From Seohaeicola_A nanhaiensis (GTDB lineage Bacteria > Pseudomonadota > Alphaproteobacteria > Rhodobacterales > Rhodobacteraceae): 64,000 bases of DNA. The notes beneath the pieces are model-generated. The model did no database searches, was not told where the DNA came from, and worked only from the letters and a program-made list of their open reading frames with translations. Shown one piece after another: positions 44,001-50,897 of the stretch (its first letter is position 1; each line of letters begins with the position of its first letter). Location of the stretch: positions 509,160 to 573,159 of the forward strand of contig NZ_JBHSGI010000005.1 in NCBI RefSeq assembly GCF_042654245.1, given 5' to 3'. A program made the position numbers and the translations under genes.

Positions 44001-44495
44001 AAGGTCTTTCTCGACTATATGGGACGCCATCGCATCTATGGGCCGGTACGGACCCTGCCGACCAAGACCTTTTTCTACGGCATGGAACCCGGCGAACAGA
44101 TCAGCGCCGAGATCGACCCCGGCAAGACTCTTGAAATCCGCCTCCAGGCCGTTGGCGAGACCGGCGAAGACGGCGAGGTCAGGGTGTTCTTCGAACTGAA
44201 CGGCCAGCCCCGGGTGATCCGCGTGCCCAACCGCGCGGTCAAGGCGCAGACCGCCGCCCGCCCCAAGGCGGCGACCGGCAATCCCAACCACGTCGGCGCT
44301 CCGATGCCAGGCGTGGTGGCCAGTGTCGGCGCCCAGGTCGGACAGAAGGTCAAGGCGGGAGACCTGCTGCTGACCATCGAGGCGATGAAGATGGAGACCG
44401 GCATTCACGCCGACCGCGACGCCACAATCCAGGCCGTGCATGTGACCCCCGGCGCCCAGATCGACGCCAAGGACCTGCTGGTGGAGCTGGAATAG
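41052..44495 (+). CDS. pyc: Pyruvate carboxylase
   Basis: A 1147-aa single-chain biotin enzyme making oxaloacetate from pyruvate (anaplerosis). The order is biotin carboxylase (about 1-450; KILIANRGEIAIRIMRAA, ASWGGGGRGMRP), carboxyltransferase (about 530-800; ITDTTMRDGHQSLLATRMR), the PC/allosteric domain, and a C-terminal biotinyl domain with EAMKMETGIHA (biotinylated Lys). ATG 41052 is chosen; the frame open to 40935 overlaps the preceding gene. A strong terminator follows. Confidence 0.97.
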   Translation: MTEFSKILIANRGEIAIRIMRAANEMGKKTVAVYAEEDKLGLHRFKADEAYRIGEGLGPVAAYLSIPEIIRVAKLSGADAIHPGYGLLSENPDFVDACTQAGITFIGPKAETMRALGDKASARRVAIAAGVPVIPATEVLGDDMDAIRKEAAEVGYPLMLKASWGGGGRGMRPINNEKELAEKVMEGRREAEAAFGNGEGYLEKMITRARHVEVQILGDKHGNMYHLFERDCSVQRRNQKVVERAPAPYLTEEQRAEICELGYRICKHVNYECAGTVEFLMDMTDGKFYFIEVNPRVQVEHTVTEEVTGIDIVRAQILIAEGKTIAEATGKASQEDIRLTGHALQCRVTTEDPQNNFIPDYGRITAYRSATGMGIRLDGGTAYAGGVITRYYDSLLTKVTAKAPTPEMAIARMDRALREFRIRGVSTNIAFVENLLKHPTFLSNEYTTKFIDETPELFTFRKRRDRGTKVLTYIADITVNGHPETKARPKPPADLKPPKPPALRTEEPRMGTRNLLEQKGPQAVADWMKAQRQLLITDTTMRDGHQSLLATRMRSLDMIKVAPAYAANLPQLFSVECWGGATFDVAYRFLQECPWQRLRDLRERMPNVMTQMLLRASNGVGYTNYPDNVVQSFVAQAATTGVDVFRVFDSLNWVENMRVAMDAVVEAGKVCEGSICYTGDINDPARSKYNLKYYVQMGKDLKAAGAHVLGLKDMAGLLKPAAARVLIQALKEEVGLPIHFHTHDTAGVAVASILAAAEAGVDAVDCAMDALSGNTSQATLGSVVEALRHTPRDTGLDIDAIREISDYWEAVRGQYAAFESGMQAPSSEVYLHEMPGGQFTNLKAQARSLGLEERWHEVAQMYAEVNMMFGDIVKVTPSSKVVGDMALMMVSQGLTRSQVEDPNVEVAFPDSVIDMMKGNLGQPPGGFPEAIVRKVLKGEAPNLERPGKHLAPVDLEEVRAEVSKELEGKPVDDEDLNGYLMYPKVFLDYMGRHRIYGPVRTLPTKTFFYGMEPGEQISAEIDPGKTLEIRLQAVGETGEDGEVRVFFELNGQPRVIRVPNRAVKAQTAARPKAATGNPNHVGAPMPGVVASVGAQVGQKVKAGDLLLTIEAMKMETGIHADRDATIQAVHVTPGAQIDAKDLLVELE

Positions 44496-44530
44496 CGACC
44501 GACTGCGCAGGCACCGACTTCCCAAGACGC

Positions 44531-44571
44531 AAAGCGCCCTGTCCAAAACCGGCCAGGGCGCTTTTAATTTT
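44531..44571 (+). terminator. Rho-independent terminator of pyc
   Basis: An 11-bp stem AAAGCGCCCTG (44531-44541) with CAGGGCGCTTT (44554-44564) closes a 12-nt loop and runs into TTTAATTTT, 35 bp after the pyc stop. Confidence 0.9.
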
Positions 44572-44721
44572 GTCCACGAATGGACAAGGTTGAACTGAAC
44601 CAGCGATCCCTGTTCAGCGACGGACATTCAGGAAAGAATCCGTTCCGACATCCAACACTTTCGTCAGGTTCCCCCGCCGCGAAAGCGCCGCATTTGAATT
44701 GTTAATAGTTTATATGATCAA

Positions 44722-44737
44722 TTAAGGTTTTATTAAC
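44722..44737 (+). promoter_or_regulatory. CtrA-binding site upstream of SH3-domain gene
   Basis: TTAAGGTTTTATTAAC matches TTAA-N7-TTAAC exactly, in an AT-rich patch with extra TTAA half-sites at 44702-44705 and 44740-44743. It lies 29 bp before the SH3-domain protein start, where CtrA would act at the promoter. Confidence 0.7.
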
Positions 44738-44765
44738 GATTAAAGATGCAATGGGAGACGCGCCC

Positions 44766-45476
44766 ATGAAATGGCTATTCTGGATCTGGGTGGCGGCGCT
44801 TATCCTGTTCCTCGGCTTCGGGCCAGGGGAAACGATGAAAAACCGTGGCCCGGAGGGGACTACAGTTGCCCGTGTCGCAAGGCCGCTGTCCACGACTCCA
44901 AAGCAGGAACTTTTCGAAACCGCACCCCAGCCCGCTTCGCTGAATTCCCCCGCGACGCTGCCGCAGAGCGAGGACAAGCGGGCAGCTTTCGCGGCGCCAG
45001 AAATGCTGTTTGTCACCGGCGATCACGTCAATATGCGTACCGGACCTGGAACGGAATTCAAAGTCATCGGCAAATTCTCGAAAGGTGACAGGCTTTACCT
45101 TCTCGAAACTCAGGGCGACTGGGCAAGATTGAACGGAAATGGGGCGCAGGGGACTGTTTCTGGCTGGATGCATCGCGACTTTCTCGCCAGCGCACGCACA
45201 GCCCCACAGGCTGCAGTAGCAGCTGCACCCAGGCGTCAGGTGGCCCGGCCCACCCGCGCCGAGATTGCCCGCGCGCAGCAGGAGATCATCCGTCAGAGCA
45301 TCGCGGCCTATCCGGGGTCTTGCCCCTGCCCGTTCAGCCACGACCGGGCAGGTCGCCGCTGCGGCGGGCGCAGCGCCTGGTCGCGACCAGGAGGATATGC
45401 GCCGGTCTGCTATGAAAGCGACATATCTCAAAGCCGCCTGAGCAGCTATCTTGTCGGCAACAGCGCCCGCAACTGA
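44766..45476 (+). CDS. SH3-domain (bacterial SH3b) envelope protein
   Basis: A 236-aa membrane-anchored or exported protein. N-terminal TM helix KWLFWIWVAALILFLGFG, a low-complexity linker, an SH3b domain (about 83-142; GDHVNMRTGPGTEFKVIGKF, with WARL and GWMHRDFL), then a C-terminal cysteine-rich module (SIAAYPGSCPCPFSHDRAGR, CGGRSAWSRPGGYAPVCY) that is common in SH3 proteins of this class. ATG 44766 has GGGAG at good spacing; 44751 is less likely. A peptidoglycan-binding role is inferred. A CtrA box is upstream. Confidence 0.85.
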   Translation: MKWLFWIWVAALILFLGFGPGETMKNRGPEGTTVARVARPLSTTPKQELFETAPQPASLNSPATLPQSEDKRAAFAAPEMLFVTGDHVNMRTGPGTEFKVIGKFSKGDRLYLLETQGDWARLNGNGAQGTVSGWMHRDFLASARTAPQAAVAAAPRRQVARPTRAEIARAQQEIIRQSIAAYPGSCPCPFSHDRAGRRCGGRSAWSRPGGYAPVCYESDISQSRLSSYLVGNSARN

Positions 45477-45495
45477 ACTCGCCGAAGGACCCCAC

Positions 45496-45885
45496 ATGAC
45501 CGTTGCCATCACCCCGATCTATGCCGCCCTGCTGGCCCTGCTATATGTCTGGCTCAGCGCTCGTGTCATTGGCGGGCGCTTCAAATATAAGACTTCACTC
45601 GGCGATGCCGGCCAGCCGGAACTGCTGACGCGTATCCGCGGGCAGGCCAATTGCGCGGAATACGCGCCGATCGGCCTGATTCTTCTGCTGCTTGCGGAGC
45701 TTCAGGGCGCGCCCGCGATGGCGGTGCACGTGCTGGGCCTCATGCTCCTGGCCGGCCGGGTGCTCCATGCCGTGGCCTTCATGAGCGATGTGCCGCGACA
45801 GTCCCTGCGCGGCCCCGGCATGATTCTCACCTTCGCAATGATCGTCTTCGCGGCCCTCGGGCTGCTCGGTCATGCGGTGGTGTGA
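45496..45885 (+). CDS. MAPEG-family membrane protein
   Basis: A 129-aa, four-helix membrane protein of the MAPEG (membrane-associated eicosanoid/glutathione metabolism) family. Typical elements are RVIGGRFKYKTSLGDAG after TM1, and RIRGQANCAEYAPIGLILLL (the R..N..EY..I.L signature). Substrate is unknown; glutathione-dependent chemistry is the family theme. ATG 45496 is preferred. The stop overlaps a GTG starting a decayed DUF1697 frame. Confidence 0.9.
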   Translation: MTVAITPIYAALLALLYVWLSARVIGGRFKYKTSLGDAGQPELLTRIRGQANCAEYAPIGLILLLLAELQGAPAMAVHVLGLMLLAGRVLHAVAFMSDVPRQSLRGPGMILTFAMIVFAALGLLGHAVV

Positions 45886-46160
45886 CCGCCCAAGGACACC
45901 ACGTCTCCCTGTTGCGCAGAATAAACGTCTCCGGGAGGAACACTCTGCTGATGCCCGAGCTGCTCGCGCCCGGCATGTCGCTGAGCTGGCAGAAGCTCGC
46001 ACCCGGTAAACTTGTTCTGGCCGAGTCCGCTGGCTATCAGCTCGCGCCGGGGAGAATCGGGCGTTCGTGCCCGGCCACATGGCTCGAGCGGGTTCTTGGC
46101 ACAGCGGTCACCGGTCGCAATTTGCGCACCGCACAGGCCATATCAGCCTTGCTGGACTGA
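45882..46160 (+). pseudogene. DUF1697 gene remnant with internal deletion
   Basis: A 92-codon frame starts with GTG overlapping the MAPEG stop. The N-terminus (VSLLRRINVSGRNTLLMPEL) matches the typical DUF1697 beginning (LLRGINVGG...MAEL), and the C-terminus (LAPGRIGRSCPATWLERVLG, then VTGRNLRTAQ) matches the typical end. About half of the normal ~180-aa protein is missing between them. GC-rich third positions show recent coding history. It may still be expressed as a short protein, but I treat it as a remnant. Confidence 0.55.
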
Positions 46161-46239
46161 AGGCACAGAAATCTTTGCCGAGGGCGCGTTTTTCCCCTTG
46201 CGAAGCCGCGCGCATATTTATATCTCGCACCCCACGGAT

Positions 46240-46314
46240 GCGGGCGTAGCTCAGGGGTAGAGCATAACCTTGCCAAGGTTAGGGTCGTGAGTTCGAATCT
46301 CATCGCCCGCTCCA
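46240..46314 (+). tRNA. tRNA-Gly (GCC)
   Basis: A 75-nt cloverleaf with acceptor GCGGGCG/CGCCCGC, D-arm GTAGCTCAGGGGTAGAGC, anticodon stem AACCT/AGGTT with loop TGCCA (anticodon GCC), T-loop GTTCGAATC, discriminator T and encoded CCA. A 7-bp hairpin (GAAACAA/TTGTTTC, 46317-46337) follows and may stop transcription. Confidence 0.97.
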
Positions 46315-46399
46315 ATGAAACAACAACCCATTGTTTCGACACTTGCCAGACAGATAGCCAGATCGAAGATACGCCGGGGCGCGCGAAGTTCGCCGGTAG

Positions 46400-48385
46400 C
46401 TAACCCTGTGGCACCAGCGCAATCGCGCGGATCGGGCTGCCGGTGCCCTTGACGATCTTCAGCGGCGTGGCGATCAGGATCGCACCCTTGGGCGGCAGCT
46501 GATCCAGATTGCAGAGGCTGGCGAGTCCGAAGCAGTTGTCGCGGTGCAGGAAGTTGTGCGCCGGATAAGGCGGACTGAACTTGCCCGCCATGCCCGCATC
46601 TGTGCCGATGCATTGTGTGCCCCAGCCGACGATTCCTCTACCCAACAGGTAGTCGATGCAGTCAGTGCTGGGCCCGGGGCTGTGCGATCCGTCCTCATAG
46701 GGATCCGGATCCTCGTTCAGAAACCGCTCCTCATCCCCGGCGCGCGCATCCCAGTCGGTTCGCATCACGACCCATTCGCCGGGTCGGATCTCGCCATGTC
46801 GCGCCTCCCAGGCTTTTACCGCCTCTGCCGTCAACAGGTAATCGGGGTCACACGCCGCTTCGGCCGAACAGTCGATCACGTTCACCGGTGCGATCAGGCG
46901 CTGCACGTCGAGCGTGTCGGTGGAGCCGTCGGCGAAATCCTTGCCCGTCAACCAGTGATGCGGCGCGTCGAAATGGGTGCCCGAATGCTCGCCCAGCTCC
47001 AGCCAGTTCCAGGCCCAGAACGGGCCGTCCTGATCGTATTCGCTGATCTTGTGCACGACCACGCGCGGCGTGTTGCGGGCCAGATCCTTCGGAAGGCGCA
47101 ACAAGGGTGTGGCGGGGCCAAGCTCGGCCGTCAGATCTACGACCTTTACCGAACTGCTGAGCAGCGCGCCACCCAGCTGGCGCAGGAGGTCGCCCTGCCC
47201 GGCCCCCGGGCTCGCGGCGGCGCCCCGCGCGGCAAAGCGCGCCTTGCGGCGCCGCATCACCTGTTCGGCAATATCGAAAACGGTTCCAATCGCGTCTTCC
47301 TCGGTGACGATCCCCGGAGACAGCCGGAGAATCGCCCCGCGAAAGTCGACCGAATACCCTTCGACGCCCAGCGCACCGGTCAGCGCCGCCGCTTCGGCCT
47401 TGTCCTGAAGGCGCAGCATAACGGATCCGCCGCGGCGCGCGGGGTCGCGCGGAGAGAGCAATGGCAGGTCAAGCCGGTCGGCGGCCGCGATGATCTGGTC
47501 GACCATCCGTCGGTTGCGTGCGCCAATCGCCTGGACATCCTGAGTGATGAACCAGTCGAGCGCCGGCAGCGAGGCGACGGCTGCGACCGATCCCGGCGTT
47601 CCGGTATCAAAGCGGCGAGCGTCCGGCGCATAGGCGAATTTGTCGAAATCCCAGTTGAACGGATTGTTCTGGCTGAACCAGCCGCGGGTTTCGGGCTGAA
47701 GCTCGGGCAAGAGCGCCTTGTTGGTATAGAGTATCCCCGCCCCCGGCGTGCCGCACATCCACTTGAGACTGGTCGACAGCACAAAGTCGATCTTCGGCGC
47801 CATCACGTCAAAGGGCAGCAAGCCGGCGGCCTGCGTGATATCGGCCACCATAAGACTGCCCATCTCTCGCCCCTGCGCCACAAGGGCTGGATAATCCATC
47901 CGGGAGGAGGCCGTCGACGTGACCCAGGTCAGCAGGGCGAGCCCCACGTCGCGGCCCCAGCGTGCCAGGAAATCCTCGGTCTCGACCCATGACGCCCCGT
48001 CGCGCAGGGGGACGGTATCGAGCGTGAAGCCCATCTTGGGCGCGAGCCCGGCCAGCAGGAAGTGGATCGAGGGAAAGCAGTCGCCGGCGACCAGAACCCG
48101 TTTGCCGCGAAGCAGCCCCTCAGGCAAAGCCCGCATCAGCTTCTGCATCCCCTCAGTCACATTATCGACCGCGGTAATCGATCCCTTCGGCGCGTTGATC
48201 AGGCGGCCCCAGCGTTCCAGGAAATCCTGCCGTTTGCGCAGGACATAGCCCCATTGCTTGTCATCGGGCGTCGCCCAGACCTGCGCGAAATCGCCCATGG
48301 CGCGGGCCAGATCTTCTTCCTTGCCCGGGTACATGCCGATGGAATGATAGAGGAAATAGCCGCCGGCCCTGCTATTGGATTGCAT
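46400..48385 (-). CDS. Fused kynureninase-like PLP enzyme and kynurenine-formamidase-like cyclase
   Basis: A 661-aa two-domain protein. Residues about 5-385 are a class V, PLP-dependent fold resembling kynureninase: YFLYHSIGMYP, DCFPSIHFLLAG, VADITQAAGLLPFDV, the PLP lysine in SLKWMCGTPGAG (Lys208), RGWFSQNNPF and FDTGTPGSV. Residues about 415-661 are a metal-dependent cyclase/formamidase with GEHSGTHFDAPHHW (H-x-G-T-H-x-D-x-P-x-H; His471, Asp473). N-formylkynurenine to kynurenine to anthranilate is the known two-step counterpart, but no kynA is nearby, so the true substrate is open. It is the last gene of the ABC-importer operon. ATG 48385 has an AGAGG site; ATG 48430 is also in frame. Confidence 0.85.
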   Translation of the reverse strand: MQSNSRAGGYFLYHSIGMYPGKEEDLARAMGDFAQVWATPDDKQWGYVLRKRQDFLERWGRLINAPKGSITAVDNVTEGMQKLMRALPEGLLRGKRVLVAGDCFPSIHFLLAGLAPKMGFTLDTVPLRDGASWVETEDFLARWGRDVGLALLTWVTSTASSRMDYPALVAQGREMGSLMVADITQAAGLLPFDVMAPKIDFVLSTSLKWMCGTPGAGILYTNKALLPELQPETRGWFSQNNPFNWDFDKFAYAPDARRFDTGTPGSVAAVASLPALDWFITQDVQAIGARNRRMVDQIIAAADRLDLPLLSPRDPARRGGSVMLRLQDKAEAAALTGALGVEGYSVDFRGAILRLSPGIVTEEDAIGTVFDIAEQVMRRRKARFAARGAAASPGAGQGDLLRQLGGALLSSSVKVVDLTAELGPATPLLRLPKDLARNTPRVVVHKISEYDQDGPFWAWNWLELGEHSGTHFDAPHHWLTGKDFADGSTDTLDVQRLIAPVNVIDCSAEAACDPDYLLTAEAVKAWEARHGEIRPGEWVVMRTDWDARAGDEERFLNEDPDPYEDGSHSPGPSTDCIDYLLGRGIVGWGTQCIGTDAGMAGKFSPPYPAHNFLHRDNCFGLASLCNLDQLPPKGAILIATPLKIVKGTGSPIRAIALVPQG

Positions 48386-48449
48386 CTGTGCCTCTTGTCG
48401 CTCGCCTGCCCATAGCATACTGCCCGCCAAAGCGACGGCAAGGCGGCGG

Positions 48450-49094
48450 TCAGCTTGTCAGGTAGCCCGCAGCCGCAACCGACAGATGCGCAGAGGCGGC
48501 GACTCCGTCGATCAGCGCAACGCCGGTGCGGGCGGCAAGGTCTCCCCGCAGCGGCGCCATGCCCGCACAGCCCAGCACCACCGCCTGCGCGCCGCTTTCC
48601 TGCGCTTCCAGGATGCCGGCCGCTAACCGGGCGCGCACCGGCTCTGTCCCCGCGTCGATGTCCAGAACCGCGAGTCCACTGGCCCGCACACCCGCGCACT
48701 GACCGGCAAAACCCATGGCGGCGATATTCCTCTCGATCACCGGCACAGCGGCCGCGACAGAGGTGAGCACGGCGAACCGCCGGCCCAGCAGCACAGCCAT
48801 CAGATAGGCACTCTGCCCGATACCCAGAACCGGACAGCGCGCGGCAGCCTGCGCCGCAGCCAGCCCGGTATCGTCGAAACAGGCGATGACGATGGCATCG
48901 GCGCGTGCCGCCTCGACCAGCGCCAGAACGCCCGGCACGGCCCGCTCGCCGTCTGCTGGCCCCTCGATGGCGGGCGGGCCGTCGATATTGGTCACTCCGT
49001 GGATCTCGGTGCCGGGACAGGCCGCGCGCGCTGCCGCCACAATTCCTTCGGTCATCGAAACCGTCGCATTCGGGTTGATATAGACGAGTCGCAT
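48450..49094 (-). CDS. Asp/Glu/hydantoin racemase family protein
   Basis: A 214-aa protein of the aspartate/glutamate/hydantoin racemase superfamily. The start RLVYINPNATVSMTEGI is typical of the hydantoin-racemase subgroup (NPN). The paired catalytic cysteines are Cys72 in IACFDDTG and Cys176 in VLGCAGM. It would epimerise an alpha-carbon next to a carboxylate or hydantoin; decarboxylase members also exist in this fold. Its ATG overlaps the permease stop (TAATG), and the fused PLP/cyclase gene follows 64 bp later. Confidence 0.87.
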   Translation of the reverse strand: MRLVYINPNATVSMTEGIVAAARAACPGTEIHGVTNIDGPPAIEGPADGERAVPGVLALVEAARADAIVIACFDDTGLAAAQAAARCPVLGIGQSAYLMAVLLGRRFAVLTSVAAAVPVIERNIAAMGFAGQCAGVRASGLAVLDIDAGTEPVRARLAAGILEAQESGAQAVVLGCAGMAPLRGDLAARTGVALIDGVAASAHLSVAAAGYLTS

Positions 49095-49930
49095 TACACC
49101 CCCCTGCCGGCATCCGACCCGCGCCGCGCCCGCCGACGCGCCATCACCCAAGCCGACAGCAGGAAGACCCCGATGATCGCGAACGAGAAGATCGTCGTCA
49201 GCGTGCCCAGAGCATAGATCACCGGCGACGTCACGTTGGTGGTCATCCCGAAGACCTCGAGCGGCAGCGTGTTGTAGCTCCCGGCCGTCAGCAGCGTCCG
49301 CGCGAACTCGTCGTAGGACAGCGTGAAACCGAACAGCGCCACCCCGATCAGAGAGGGCGCGATGATCGGCAGCACCACATGCCGGATCGTCTGCCAGCTT
49401 GTCGCGCCCTGGTCGCGCGCCGCCTCCTCGAAGCTCTTGTCGAACCGGTTGAAGACCGCGAACATGATCAGCAGACCGAAAGGCAGGGTCCAGGTCAGCT
49501 GCGACCCGAAACCGCTGGTGGCCCAATGCACCTTCAGCCCCAACTGATTGAAGATCAGCCCGACCCCCAGCGAGATCAGGATCGACGGGATCACGAGGGA
49601 CGTGATGGCGAGATAGAACAGCGCACCCGAACCAAGGAACCGCTTGCGGAACGCCAGCCCGGCCATCACCGAAAACACGACCGTCGCCACCATCACCATC
49701 AGTCCCAGAGCGAGAGACCGTCCGAACGCCCCCCAGATATCGCCCACGGCCTGCTCTTGAAACAGGTCTCGGAACCAGTGCAGCGAGACGCCGCGCATCG
49801 GAAACGTCAGGCCGCCCTGCGGGCCCTGAAAGCTTAGGATGCCAATGGTGATCGTCGGGCCGTAGAGGAACAGCACGAAAAGCGCGAAGAACGCCGCGAG
49901 CGCGTAGAAACTGAAGGGGCGCTTCTCCAT
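49094..49930 (-). CDS. ABC transporter permease (PotC-type)
   Basis: A 278-aa six-helix inner-membrane permease of the spermidine/putrescine-type ABC importers. The EAA loop is EEAARDQGATSWQTIRHVVL (about residue 175). The N-terminus has FYALAAFFALFVLFLYGP as TM1. It starts 2 bp after the partner permease stop and overlaps the racemase start by one base. Confidence 0.92.
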   Translation of the reverse strand: MEKRPFSFYALAAFFALFVLFLYGPTITIGILSFQGPQGGLTFPMRGVSLHWFRDLFQEQAVGDIWGAFGRSLALGLMVMVATVVFSVMAGLAFRKRFLGSGALFYLAITSLVIPSILISLGVGLIFNQLGLKVHWATSGFGSQLTWTLPFGLLIMFAVFNRFDKSFEEAARDQGATSWQTIRHVVLPIIAPSLIGVALFGFTLSYDEFARTLLTAGSYNTLPLEVFGMTTNVTSPVIYALGTLTTIFSFAIIGVFLLSAWVMARRRARRGSDAGRGV

Positions 49931-49932
49931 AA

Positions 49933-50826
49933 TCACAGCTCCTTGCGAATGTTGACGAAGCGCAAAAGCAGTCCGATGACGATGAGCACCGTCAGCAGCA
50001 GGACCACCGCCGTCGCCGCGGCCGAAGGGTATTGCAACAGCCCGATATCGTTCGAGATCAGCCGCCCCACGTTGGCCCGTTGGGATCCGGACATGAAGCG
50101 CACGGTGATGAAGTCGCCCATCACCAGCGTGACGACAAAGATCGTGCCAATCATGATGCCGGGCTTGGTCAGCGGCAGGATCACATGCACCAGCGTCTGG
50201 AACCCGCTCGCCCCGCCATCCCGCGCCGCTTCCAGCAGCGAACGATCGATGCGCATCATCGTGTTGAAGATCGGCACCACCATGAACAGCGTGTACAGAT
50301 GGACGAAGGCGAGGATCACAGAGAAATCGGAATAGAGCAGCCATTCCAGCGGCTGGTCGATCAGCCCCCAGTCGATCAGCGTCTGGTTGGCGATGCCATT
50401 GCGGCCCAGAAATGGAATCCACGAGATCATGCGGATGATGTTCGAGGTCCAGAACGGGATGGTGCAGACCAGGAACAGCGCGATCTGCCAGGTCTGCGAG
50501 CGGACGTGAAAAGCAAGGAAATAGGCCACCGTAAAGCCGATGGCGAGGGTGAGCGCCCAGGTGATGAGTGCGTAGCGGAAGGTGGCCCAGAACACCCGGT
50601 AGGTCACCTCCGATCCGAAGAGGAAGGCATAGTTGTCGAACTGGAAGTCGGGGAAGATCGCAAATTCGTTGGCGCCCCAGAAACTGACCACGACGATCAT
50701 GCCGATGGGCGCAAGCAGGAAGGCCAGCAGCACCAGCGTCAGCGGCGCCGCCTGCAGCCATCCGATCAGATCCTTCCCCGGCCGCCATCCCGATTTTGGC
50801 GCCGCCTTCGTAATGCCATCGGACAA
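49933..50826 (-). CDS. ABC transporter permease (PotB-type)
   Basis: A 297-aa permease with about six TM helices; the EAA loop is LEAARDGGASGFQTLVHVIL. I choose a TTG start at 50826 (then SDGITKAAPKSGW...), because it has an AGGAAGGGG site 7-8 bp upstream and no ATG lies between it and the first TM helix; the next in-frame ATG upstream (50899) would overlap the binding-protein gene. The ribosome site is supplied by an interspersed repeat (50829-50882). Confidence 0.88.
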   Translation of the reverse strand: MSDGITKAAPKSGWRPGKDLIGWLQAAPLTLVLLAFLLAPIGMIVVVSFWGANEFAIFPDFQFDNYAFLFGSEVTYRVFWATFRYALITWALTLAIGFTVAYFLAFHVRSQTWQIALFLVCTIPFWTSNIIRMISWIPFLGRNGIANQTLIDWGLIDQPLEWLLYSDFSVILAFVHLYTLFMVVPIFNTMMRIDRSLLEAARDGGASGFQTLVHVILPLTKPGIMIGTIFVVTLVMGDFITVRFMSGSQRANVGRLISNDIGLLQYPSAAATAVVLLLTVLIVIGLLLRFVNIRKEL

Positions 50827-50828
50827 GG

Positions 50829-50882
50829 CCCTGCCCCTTCCTCTTGCCTGAAATATCCTCGGGGGGTGCGGGGGGGCAGACA
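50829..50882 (-). repeat. Interspersed hairpin/GGATATTTCAGG repeat, copy 2
   Basis: Read on the minus strand: a GGGGGGC/GCCCCCC hairpin (50870-50888 region), then CCCCCCGAGGATATTTCAGG and CAAGAGGAAGGGGCAGG. The last part is nearly identical to copy 1 (22848-22912), in the opposite orientation. Here it carries the apparent ribosome-binding site of the permease. Confidence 0.7.
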
Positions 50883-50897
50883 GCCCCCCGCGCGCGC

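Noticed and set aside
46037..46342. 101-aa minus-strand frame over tRNA-Gly
   Set aside because: It is mostly the complement of a tRNA gene, a frequent false gene call.
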